This document shows positions 1-5,581 of a stretch of 5,601 nucleotides of DNA, piece by piece (positions within the stretch are counted from its first letter, which is position 1; every line of letters begins with the position of its first letter). The notes beneath the pieces were generated by a model. It was not told the DNA's origin. It saw nothing but the letters and a program-made list of their open reading frames with translations, and did no database searches. The stretch is from Ignavibacteria bacterium UBA4661 (GTDB lineage Bacteria; Bacteroidota; Ignavibacteria; Kapaibacteriales; UBA4661): positions 5,370 to 10,970 of the forward strand of contig DHLT01000212.1 of the NCBI GenBank assembly GCA_002405405.1. Reading direction: 5' to 3'. Position numbers and translations under genes: made by a program.

Positions 1-1166
1 TTCATATCCGTACTCCACGACTTTATTATCAATTTTGGCAAGAAGTTTATGATATAGAGTCAAGAATTTGGGAACTTACCGAGCGCAATTATGCTCTTCC
101 ACCAACATCATTGCGTGATCTTGTATCGTTGGCGCGAATATCCAATCTCCGTGGATTACCATTAATTACAAAACTGCTGAGACCGATTGCGTCGCTCATG
201 CGTGAGCATGACTTGCTTGATAATCATCGGTTTGTACGATTTGTCGATCAGCAGTTGCTTATCAGCACGCAGAACACACATCAATTTGCACCTATTGCAA
301 CAGCTGCCATGGGTTTGGCGTATCCGAGTGAAACATACTATCCGGTCGGCGGTATGATTGCTCCTGCTGAATTGTTGGCAAAGGCAATCACGCGCTATGG
401 TGGCGTAGTCCGATTAAAGCATCGTGTACTCAGTAATGCACGATACGAGAATGGATACAGTATCGATATTGAAATAGGTGGGGCTCGACCGCAGCGAATA
501 ACAATGAAAGCGCGTTGTGTAATTTCAAATGCAACAGTATGGAATATGCGTTCAATGACAGAAAAATCAGACCCTGCGATGAGTACTTATTTTTCTCAAC
601 AATCACGGGCTATTGATTTTGCATGGGGAGCATTCATGCTGTATGGTGCCGTACAAACAGATGTCGCATTACCGACAGCATATTATCAAATTCATACCGA
701 TCAACCTTTACCGTACTGCGAGAGTAATTCTTTTTTTATATCATTTTCACATGCTGATGACCGCACTAAAGCACCGATAGGATGGCGTACCTTTACGATC
801 TCTACGCATACACCAACTTCTGCATGGTTGGGGTGTTCTGAGGAAGAATATCATCGTCGTAAACAAATCGTTCAAAATTGTATAATGCAGGCTTTGCATC
901 ATGCTTTACCGGCTTTACGTTCAGCGCCATGTGAATATCTTCTTTCTGCTACGCCCAAAAGCTTTGCATTCTTTACACGCCGTGAGCAGGGGTTTGTTGG
1001 TGGCGTGCCACACAGTATACAGCGTTCATTATTACGCATGACGCCGAATGTGACACCTTTCCAACATTTCTATATGGTTGGTGATACGGTGTTCCCCGGA
1101 CAAGGAACACCATCAGTAGCACTTGGTGCATTGAATGTCGCTGAAAGAGTGACTCGATTTTTGTAA
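1..1166 (+). CDS. FAD-dependent oxidoreductase, carotenoid isomerase/phytoene desaturase-like (C-terminal part)
   Basis: The frame is open from base 3, with no stop before TAA at 1164-1166, so the gene enters from upstream and about 387 residues are visible. The first possible start in view, TTG at 111, is not convincing because coherent protein sequence precedes it. Relatives are usually near 500 residues, so roughly 110 are missing, including the N-terminal GxGxxG FAD-binding motif. Two family landmarks are visible. A YYPVGGM segment (336-356) is followed by a helix and a GGVVRL strand, the second part of the flavin-binding fold. The C-terminal GDTVFPGQGTPSVALGA block (about 1080-1130) contacts the FAD. 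The FPGQG form resembles CrtH/CRTISO prolycopene isomerases and retinol saturases more than classical CrtI (from memory of the families). Such enzymes isomerise or desaturate long polyenes at the membrane. The exact substrate cannot be read from the sequence. The peroxiredoxin gene follows after 71 bases. Confidence 0.8.
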   Translation, partial: HIRTPRLYYQFWQEVYDIESRIWELTERNYALPPTSLRDLVSLARISNLRGLPLITKLLRPIASLMREHDLLDNHRFVRFVDQQLLISTQNTHQFAPIATAAMGLAYPSETYYPVGGMIAPAELLAKAITRYGGVVRLKHRVLSNARYENGYSIDIEIGGARPQRITMKARCVISNATVWNMRSMTEKSDPAMSTYFSQQSRAIDFAWGAFMLYGAVQTDVALPTAYYQIHTDQPLPYCESNSFFISFSHADDRTKAPIGWRTFTISTHTPTSAWLGCSEEEYHRRKQIVQNCIMQALHHALPALRSAPCEYLLSATPKSFAFFTRREQGFVGGVPHSIQRSLLRMTPNVTPFQHFYMVGDTVFPGQGTPSVALGALNVAERVTRFL

Positions 1167-1237
1167 GTTGAACTATTGCGTAAGCTACACAGCTAAGTAG
1201 CACCTTTTCTTCATTTTTTATCTCTTGGGGTATTACT
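1167..1237 (+). other. Short intergenic leader before the peroxiredoxin gene
   Basis: This 71-base gap contains a small inverted repeat, GCTAC (1184-1188) and GTAGC (1197-1201), with an 8-base loop. A T-rich run follows (1205-1219). It could be a weak intrinsic terminator of the oxidoreductase gene, but a 5-bp stem is marginal. GGGG at 1227-1230, seven bases before ATG 1238, is a possible weak ribosome binding site for the peroxiredoxin gene. No convincing -35/-10 pair is visible. Confidence 0.3.
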
Positions 1238-1726
1238 ATGTCGGTAACAGTTGGTCAGGTTGCACCGGATTTTGCATTAAAACATAAAACATCTGATGGC
1301 GTGAAAGAAGTAACACTGAGTGAACATCGTGGCAGTAATGTAGTCTTGTTGTTTTTTCCTTTAGCATTTACAAGTGTGTGCACCGATGAGTTGTGTACTG
1401 TCAGTAATGGTCTCGAACTTTATAGTGGTATGAATGCAAAAGTTTTTGGGATTAGTGTGGATAGTCCTTTCACACTTGAAATTTTTGCTGAGAAAAATGA
1501 TATTAAAATACCATTGTTGTCAGATTTCAATAAAGCGGCAGCACGTGCATTTGGTGCTATTTATGAAAATATGTTACCCGGTGTTTTGGATCTGCATGGA
1601 GTAGCTTAACGCTCCGCTTATGTAATTGATAAAGAGGGCGTTGTACGGTATGCGGAAGTACTCGAAAATGCCGGTGGTTTGCCAAATTTTGATGCTGTAA
1701 AGCAAACACTTGAGTCATTGAATTGA
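1238..1726 (+). pseudogene. AhpC/TSA-family peroxiredoxin interrupted by an in-frame TAA
   Basis: Peroxiredoxins reduce hydrogen peroxide and organic peroxides through a cysteine in a thioredoxin fold. The N-terminal part (ATG 1238) has the expected VGQVAPDFAL opening and the catalytic motif PLAFTSVCTDELC. Pro41, Thr45 and peroxidatic Cys48 are present, with a second Cys at 53. Translation stops at TAA 1607-1609 after 123 residues. The same frame then runs on for 38 codons to TGA 1724-1726, starting RSAYVIDKEGVVRYAEVLEN, which is unmistakable peroxiredoxin C-terminus. Counting codon 124, the full product would be 162 residues, normal for the family. From memory relatives read GVAKRSA here, so AAA to TAA is the simplest cause. 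Arg125, directly after the stop, aligns with the family's conserved active-site Arg, so the 123-residue product should be inactive. It could be a sequencing error, a recent pseudogene or stop readthrough; the frame alone cannot decide. Confidence 0.85.
1607..1609 (+). other. In-frame TAA within the peroxiredoxin gene (codon 124)
   Basis: The context is GTA GCT TAA CGC TCC GCT TAT, with protein-like sequence of the same family on both sides in one frame. This points to a base substitution, not an insertion or deletion. TAA also terminates the intact oxidoreductase, lptC, tpiA and pgpA genes here, so TAA is not globally reassigned in this genome. Confidence 0.9.
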
Positions 1727-1742
1727 TCTGACATTATGCTGT

Positions 1743-1790
1743 GTAAAGCGCATCATTCTTCAAGTGTATTATGAAGAAGATGCGCTTTGC
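1743..1790 (+). terminator. Long hairpin, probable terminator between peroxiredoxin and kdsA
   Basis: The left arm AAAGCGCATC (1745-1754), a bulged A (1755) and TTCTTCA (1756-1762) pair with TGAAGAA (1772-1778) and GATGCGCTTT (1779-1788). The loop is nine bases. That gives 17 Watson-Crick pairs with one bulge, plus a possible G-C and U-G pair at the base. A modest T-rich stretch follows, and the left arm begins with A residues, so it could act in both directions. It starts 17 bases after the TGA at 1726, the natural end of the full-length peroxiredoxin, and precedes kdsA. It therefore probably marks the boundary between two transcription units. The missing long U-run makes Rho-independent termination likely but not certain; an mRNA-stabilising stem is the alternative. 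Confidence 0.6.
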
Positions 1791-1838
1791 TGTTATTGGT
1801 AGAAAAACTTCGTGTACTTTTTTGATGAGAATGATACT

Positions 1839-2669
1839 ATGGTTGAATCCAATAAACAAATTGCTGAGATACTTACTCGTACCAAGCAAGAGTTCTTCAT
1901 TATCGCAGGTCCTTGTGTCGTTGAATCACGCGACTTGCTTTTTCAGGTTGCAGATGTCTTAGTGCCATTGGCAGAGCGCAATCAAATACCCTTGATCTTC
2001 AAAGCGTCATATCGTAAAGCAAATCGCAGTAGTCATACGTCGTTTCAAGGTATTGGTGATATTACGGCACTTGAAGCCCTCGCCGAAGTACGTGCGACCT
2101 ATAATATTCCCGTGCTAACCGATTTTCATACTGCAGAAGAAGCACGCACTGCTGCTCAGTATGTTGATGTGCTACAAGTACCGGCATTCTTGTCACGTCA
2201 AAGCGATATTCTTGAATCGGCGGCGCAAACAGGTGCCGTAGTAAACATCAAGAAGGGGCAATTCATGGCACCGGATGATATGGCAAAAGCTGCTGAAAAA
2301 GTTCGTGTAGCAGGTAACAGCAATATCTGGCTTACGGAGCGTGGTACATCATTTGGCTATCATGATTTGGTCGTTGACTATCGGAGTCTTGTTACCATGC
2401 GCGATACAACGTATCCTGTAATTTTTGATGCTACGCATGCAGTACAGCAACCAAGTATTGGTACGCAATCAGGTGGGCAACCGCGTTTTATTCCTGCACT
2501 TGCTCGAGCGGCAGTAGCTGTAGGGGTGCAAGGAGTCTTTTTTGAAACACACCCCAATCCTGCCGAAGCAAAGAGTGATTCCGCAACACAACTGCAACTA
2601 AGTAAAGTGCCATATTTCCTCGCAGAACTTATTGCAATACGTCGTGCTGTGGAGGCACTTCATGCGTAG
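1839..2669 (+). CDS. kdsA: 3-deoxy-8-phosphooctulonate (KDO-8-P) synthase, metal-dependent class
   Basis: KdsA condenses phosphoenolpyruvate with arabinose-5-phosphate in the cytoplasm to give KDO-8-phosphate, precursor of the KDO that joins lipid A to the LPS core. The 276 residues carry the family motifs in order: FFIIAGPCVVES (19-30), FKASYRKANRSS (54-65), VNIKKGQF (135-142), LTERGTSFGYHDLVVDYRSL (165-184), FDATHAVQ (196-203) and FETHPNP (235-241). Cys26, His200, Glu236 and Asp247 match the four metal ligands of the Aquifex aeolicus enzyme. E. coli KdsA has Asn in place of that Cys and needs no metal, so this is the metal-dependent class. SYRKANR has Arg where E. coli and Aquifex have Asp (SFDKANR). 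ATG 1839 is preferred; an in-frame GTG at 1812 would add nine unconserved residues. No strong ribosome binding site is visible. The end overlaps lptC by eight bases. Confidence 0.96.
   Translation: MVESNKQIAEILTRTKQEFFIIAGPCVVESRDLLFQVADVLVPLAERNQIPLIFKASYRKANRSSHTSFQGIGDITALEALAEVRATYNIPVLTDFHTAEEARTAAQYVDVLQVPAFLSRQSDILESAAQTGAVVNIKKGQFMAPDDMAKAAEKVRVAGNSNIWLTERGTSFGYHDLVVDYRSLVTMRDTTYPVIFDATHAVQQPSIGTQSGGQPRFIPALARAAVAVGVQGVFFETHPNPAEAKSDSATQLQLSKVPYFLAELIAIRRAVEALHA
2651..2655 (+). promoter_or_regulatory. Ribosome binding site of lptC (GGAGG)
   Basis: GGAGG lies six bases before ATG 2662, inside the last codons of kdsA. It is the only strong Shine-Dalgarno match seen ahead of a gene in the window. 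It fixes the lptC start at 2662 instead of TTG 2632 or ATG 2680, and suggests lptC is translated in coupling with kdsA. Confidence 0.7.
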
Positions 2670-3255
2670 CTCATTAGAAATGAATATTCGTCATCGCATG
2701 TTCTGCTTATTGTATGGATCTGTTTTGATTGGTGTGAGTCTTTTGCTTTTGTCATGCGAATCAGAAATACCATCGCGCATGATAGCTGTCGATACAGCTA
2801 AAGTACCAAGTCATCTGAGTATTGCACCTCTTGTAACTTTTCTTGATTCACAGTATGTCAAAGCTGTTCTTCGTGCTGATACGGCAAAAATTTATGATAC
2901 AAAATTGATGACCTATTTGCACGGTCGAGTTGTTGTAGAATTTTTCGATAAACGCTCCGGAAAACGCGCAAGTGTGCTGACAGCTGAGCGTGCTGAAATA
3001 AATGATCAAACGCGTGATATGACAGCCTTTGGTAATGTGGTGATTGTTTCCGACAGCTCGCGTACACGCATTACAACGGATAGTATTTCGTGGAATAATA
3101 TGCGGCAGCTTTTGCAATCTTCTGCACCTGTGGTGATTGTTTCACCTCATGAAACAATACAGGGTATTGGTTTTGAGTCAGACCAGTATCTTCGTGATTA
3201 TAAAATTTTTAATGCGCGTGGTAGTTCAGCTCCCTCTGCGCTTGGTGTTCGATAA
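2662..3255 (+). CDS. lptC: LPS export lipoprotein LptC
   Basis: LptC sits on the periplasmic side of the inner membrane, takes LPS from the LptB2FG transporter and passes it to LptA. The 197-residue product starts with basic residues, then a hydrophobic stretch (14-30) and a lipobox LLSC ending at Cys32. It is thus probably a lipid-anchored protein, not the single transmembrane helix form of E. coli. The rest is rich in short beta strands: GRVVVEFFDKRSG (88-100), a TAERAEIN strand (107-114), GNVVIVSDS (124-132) and a closing GIGFESDQYLRDYKI (168-182). The last two match the C-terminal pattern of LptC proteins from Bacteroidota-like bacteria as I remember it. No lptA follows, so its partner must be encoded elsewhere. 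The start overlaps kdsA by eight bases with GGAGG upstream; tpiA begins 41 bases later. Confidence 0.82.
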   Translation: MRSSLEMNIRHRMFCLLYGSVLIGVSLLLLSCESEIPSRMIAVDTAKVPSHLSIAPLVTFLDSQYVKAVLRADTAKIYDTKLMTYLHGRVVVEFFDKRSGKRASVLTAERAEINDQTRDMTAFGNVVIVSDSSRTRITTDSISWNNMRQLLQSSAPVVIVSPHETIQGIGFESDQYLRDYKIFNARGSSAPSALGVR

Positions 3256-3296
3256 TGTAGATGCCATCTCTTTTTCCTTATTTTTTACTTGTTCCT

Positions 3297-4067
3297 ATGA
3301 AAACATATCTCATCGCCGGTAACTGGAAAATGAATACGACTATTGCGTCCGCACAAGCATTAGCAAGTTCAGTAGTAGAGTCGGCACATGATCTGCCACA
3401 GAATGTCCACCTCGTATTGTGTCCACCATCATTGTACGCACGCACAGTTGTTGAAACTATCGCAACGAACAATGCCGGCAGCCGTGTCAGAGTTGGTTTA
3501 CAAAATTGTCATCATGAAGAAAAAGGTGCATACACCGGAGATGTCTCGGCAAGCATGGCAAAAGATATTGGTTGCTCCTATGTGATTACAGGACATTCTG
3601 AGCGCAGGCAATTCAGTGGAGAAACCGATGGTTTGATCAATAAAAAAAATCATGCTGTCCTTGCACAAGGATTGACTGCCATATATTGTGTTGGGGAAAC
3701 ATTACAAGAGCGTCAGGCGGAAGAAACATTTACTGTTATTAAAAAGCAAATGTTAGGAGGTCTTGATGGAATTACCGTAGAGCAGGTAGAGAATGTTGTT
3801 ATAGCTTACGAGCCTGTCTGGGCAATTGGTACAGGACTTGCCGCAACTGCTGAGCAAGCACAAGAAGTTCATGAGTTTATTCGTGCAGAATTGTCGCTAC
3901 TCTATGGTGATAAAGCCAAAAGTATACGCATTCTTTATGGGGGGAGTATGAATGCTGAAAATGCGCAAACACTTCTTGCACAACCTGATATTGATGGTGG
4001 TTTAATTGGTGGGGCATCGCTTAAAGCAGATAGTTTTCTTACTATCGCTCGTTCAGTGGTATCATAA
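3297..4067 (+). CDS. tpiA: Triosephosphate isomerase
   Basis: TpiA interconverts dihydroxyacetone phosphate and glyceraldehyde-3-phosphate in glycolysis and gluconeogenesis, as a cytoplasmic TIM barrel. All catalytic landmarks are present in 256 residues, a normal length. AGNWKMN (7-13) supplies Asn9 and Lys11, GHSERR (99-104) the electrophile His100, and AYEPVWAIGTG (170-180) the base Glu172 with the flexible loop 6. The phosphate-binding YGGS (214-217) and GGLIGGASL (234-242) segments are also intact. ATG 3297 is chosen because MKTYLIAGNWKMN is the usual N-terminus; an in-frame ATG at 3261 would add twelve atypical residues. Neither start has a clear ribosome binding site, the upstream bases being a T-rich tract. 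It lies between lptC (41 bases before) and pgsA (35 bases after). Its substrate dihydroxyacetone phosphate is also the source of glycerol-3-phosphate for PgsA. Confidence 0.98.
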   Translation: MKTYLIAGNWKMNTTIASAQALASSVVESAHDLPQNVHLVLCPPSLYARTVVETIATNNAGSRVRVGLQNCHHEEKGAYTGDVSASMAKDIGCSYVITGHSERRQFSGETDGLINKKNHAVLAQGLTAIYCVGETLQERQAEETFTVIKKQMLGGLDGITVEQVENVVIAYEPVWAIGTGLAATAEQAQEVHEFIRAELSLLYGDKAKSIRILYGGSMNAENAQTLLAQPDIDGGLIGGASLKADSFLTIARSVVS

Positions 4068-4102
4068 CTATATTACATACAAGGTGTCGTTTTGATTTTG
4101 AC

Positions 4103-4735
4103 ATGAAACTTCATATTCCCAATATCATCACTTTTACGCGCATGGCATTATCGCCTTTGTGCTTGTGGTTCATGCTTGATCAAACACTTCTTGCTACCTT
4201 CATTGCTTTTGTTGTTTTTATTGTCGCGGCAATTACTGACTATATGGATGGCTATTACGCAAGAAAATTGGGAGTGGTGACGAGTTTTGGGAATTTTATG
4301 GATCCGCTTGCTGACAAAATTCTCACTACAGCAGCATTTGTGGGCTTTGCTTTGCAAAATCGTGTAGAATGGTGGATGGTGTGGGTAGTTATTGTACGCG
4401 ATGCTCTTATGACATTGATGCGTTTGTATGGCGACACAGTACACATGCCTGTGAAAACATCATGGAGTGCTAAGGTCAAGACAACGGTTCAAATGGTGTA
4501 TATCATCGTTATTCTCCTATTGGGAGTATGTGAAGTATGGATACAACAACAACGGCAAACAGTGAGTATTTTCGATGTTCTGATTGAATTATCTGTGTAC
4601 ACGATGAGTAGCTTGCATGTTGTGTATATCGGTATGGTAGTTGTTACGACCGTTACGACATGGACTGCGATTGAATATGTCTACGAAAACCGATTGCTTT
4701 TTGTACATCTCATTCGGAGTGTAATTCGTTCTTGA
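4103..4735 (+). CDS. pgsA: CDP-diacylglycerol--glycerol-3-phosphate 3-phosphatidyltransferase (PGP synthase)
   Basis: This inner-membrane enzyme joins CDP-diacylglycerol and glycerol-3-phosphate to make phosphatidylglycerophosphate, releasing CMP. The CDP-alcohol phosphotransferase signature D-x2-DG-x2-AR-x8-G-x3-D-x3-D is complete: Asp46, Asp49, Gly50, Ala53, Arg54, Gly63, Asp67 and Asp71. These aspartates bind the divalent metals and the catalytic base is among them. The N-terminus LHIPNIITFTRMALSP (3-18) and the later IVRDALMTLMR (97-107) and AKVKTTVQM (123-131) are typical of PgsA over other members such as phosphatidylserine synthase. Several hydrophobic stretches (about 8-25, 28-45, 72-84, 90-105, 128-147, 165-186) fit a six-helix membrane protein. 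The 210 residues are slightly longer than the usual 180-200, from the C-terminal end. No ribosome binding site stands out ahead of ATG 4103. The direct next-step enzyme, pgpA, follows 66 bases later. Confidence 0.93.
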   Translation: MKLHIPNIITFTRMALSPLCLWFMLDQTLLATFIAFVVFIVAAITDYMDGYYARKLGVVTSFGNFMDPLADKILTTAAFVGFALQNRVEWWMVWVVIVRDALMTLMRLYGDTVHMPVKTSWSAKVKTTVQMVYIIVILLLGVCEVWIQQQRQTVSIFDVLIELSVYTMSSLHVVYIGMVVVTTVTTWTAIEYVYENRLLFVHLIRSVIRS

Positions 4736-4801
4736 GATAGAGCATGCGTCCTACTCTCGGGAATTATGAATCTCATCTCATAGCATATAATGTAGTCGCA
4801 T

Positions 4802-5392
4802 ATGAATCATCATCCTGATCTCGAAAATTATCACCAACATGATCACCAACAAGACCATCGCGTCGGAAATCGTAGCATCCACCACAGAATTGTGCAGACT
4901 ATCTGGCGGCATCTGTGTTATGGTGTGAGTACCGTTTTAGCCATAGGATACACTCCTTTTATGCCCGGAACTATTGCCAGTGCTTGCGCACTACTAATTT
5001 GTCTTGTTCCATTCGATATACGATTTGTGACATTATGGATTGGAATCGTTATTGCTTCAATTTTGGGGGCTATATGTATTCCTCTTGTGGAGCAGGAGCA
5101 GGGGGATGATGCCTCAATAATTGTGATTGATGAAGTTGTAGGTATGTGGATTACCATTGCATCGCCACTTGTACCACATACATACGTATGGATCATTGTA
5201 GGATTCATTCTTTTTCGATATTTCGATATTATTAAGCCGAGTGTGATTGCACGTCTTAATCGGAATAAAGGTGCAGTGTACGTGCTTGCAGATGATATTC
5301 TTGCCGGTGTCTGTGCAGCAGTGTGCTTACATATTCTTTATGCAGGTTTTCTGAGCGTAGCAACGCTGTGGTACATGATGCCAAATCCGTAA
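4802..5392 (+). CDS. pgpA: Phosphatidylglycerophosphatase A with a His-rich N-terminal extension
   Basis: PgpA removes the phosphate from phosphatidylglycerophosphate to give phosphatidylglycerol, the step after PgsA, in the inner membrane. Family motifs are clear: GYTPFMPGTIAS (49-60), IVIDEVVGMWI (107-117, with Asp110 and Glu111), FILFRYFDIIKP (135-146) and VLADDILAGV (161-170, with Asp164 and Asp165). Hydrophobic helices at about 58-96, 114-136 and 166-188 fit a small integral membrane protein. The 196 residues exceed the 172 of E. coli PgpA because of the N-terminus: eight of the first 28 residues are His, with many Gln, Asp and Asn. Starting at ATG 4802 keeps this tail. GTG 4892 would drop it and give a 166-residue protein. 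Neither has a Shine-Dalgarno match, so the start is less sure than the identity. No gene follows before the window ends. Confidence 0.92.
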   Translation: MNHHPDLENYHQHDHQQDHRVGNRSIHHRIVQTIWRHLCYGVSTVLAIGYTPFMPGTIASACALLICLVPFDIRFVTLWIGIVIASILGAICIPLVEQEQGDDASIIVIDEVVGMWITIASPLVPHTYVWIIVGFILFRYFDIIKPSVIARLNRNKGAVYVLADDILAGVCAAVCLHILYAGFLSVATLWYMMPNP

Positions 5393-5397
5393 GCATA

Positions 5398-5416
5398 CAG
5401 ACTATTTGGAAGTCTG
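5398..5416 (+). repeat. Inverted repeat CAGACT/AGTCTG just after pgpA
   Basis: CAGACT (5398-5403) and AGTCTG (5411-5416) are perfect inverted arms around a 7-base loop, starting five bases after the pgpA stop. There is no T-run after it, so a stabilising or incidental stem is more likely than a terminator. Confidence 0.4.
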
Positions 5417-5420
5417 AACC

Positions 5421-5450
5421 CTCACACGCATTGTGTCATGCGGTCGTGAG
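5421..5450 (+). repeat. Two-part hairpin CTCAC-CGCAT / ATGCG-GTGAG
   Basis: The inner arms CGCAT (5427-5431) and ATGCG (5438-5442) enclose a 6-base loop. The outer arms CTCAC (5421-5425) and GTGAG (5446-5450) extend the stem across an asymmetric internal loop (A against GTC). That is ten pairs in total. No T-run follows directly. It could be an RNA structural element or part of a compound terminator with the AT-rich hairpin at 5461-5482. Confidence 0.45.
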
Positions 5451-5460
5451 AACCTAGAAT

Positions 5461-5482
5461 GCTTAAAAAGCCCTTTTTAAGC
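5461..5482. terminator. AT-rich perfect inverted repeat, possible bidirectional terminator
   Basis: GCTTAAAAA (5461-5469) and TTTTTAAGC (5474-5482) form a perfect 9-bp stem around GCCC. The A-run on one arm and T-run on the other make it look alike on both strands. The stem is AT-rich and no free U-tract follows on the + strand, so any terminator activity is probably modest. It is the best candidate in the window for ending the kdsA-pgpA transcript. Confidence 0.45.
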
Positions 5483-5529
5483 CATGTCGGAATGATATTT
5501 ATGTCGTTAGGCGCATAAAATCGTCCTTA

Positions 5530-5569
5530 GTGGGGGCGAAATGAAAAATTTTTCTTGCAAGACCCCCAT
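5530..5569 (+). repeat. GTGGGGG / CCCCCAT stem around an A5T5 palindrome
   Basis: GTGGGGG (5530-5536) can pair with CCCCCAT (5563-5569), giving five G-C pairs, one A-T and one G-U. The 26-base interior holds the self-complementary GAAAAATTTTTC (5543-5554). A TAAAAT hexamer at 5516-5521 lies upstream but has no matching -35. Whether this is a folded leader RNA, a protein site or chance cannot be told here. Confidence 0.35.
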
Positions 5570-5581
5570 GAGCCACGTATT

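Noticed and set aside
111..1166. The oxidoreductase starting at TTG 111.
   Set aside because: The frame is open back to base 3 with coherent protein sequence, and the family needs an N-terminal FAD-binding domain, so the true start is upstream of the window.
1238..1726. Global reassignment of TAA to an amino acid.
   Set aside because: TAA ends the oxidoreductase, lptC, tpiA and pgpA at family-typical C-termini, so it works as a stop in this genome.
1238..1726. A frameshift as the cause of the split peroxiredoxin.
   Set aside because: Both parts are in the same frame with no missing or extra codons, so a substitution explains it and an indel does not.
1771..1962. Possible small gene of 63 codons before and inside the start of kdsA.
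   Set aside because: Its start lies in the right arm of the hairpin and most of it overlaps kdsA in another frame. The translation resembles no known family.
2848..3117. Antisense reading frames across lptC, and others on the minus strand at 973-1203, 3278-3472, 4148-4479 and 4918-5208.
   Set aside because: They lie fully opposite well-supported genes, have no recognisable domains, and look like chance open frames.
3261..3296. Longer TpiA start at ATG 3261.
   Set aside because: It would add twelve residues not seen in the family ahead of the standard MKTYLIAGNWKMN start, with no better ribosome binding site.
3256..3296. Terminator between lptC and tpiA (AGAT/ATCT followed by T-runs).
   Set aside because: A 4-bp stem with a 3-base loop is too weak, and part of it overlaps the likely tpiA leader. 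The T-richness alone is not evidence.
4786..4791. Promoter for pgpA with a perfect TATAAT.
   Set aside because: There is no TTGACA-like -35 at proper spacing and no extended -10, and the transcript would be nearly leaderless. In AT-rich DNA a lone hexamer is weak evidence.
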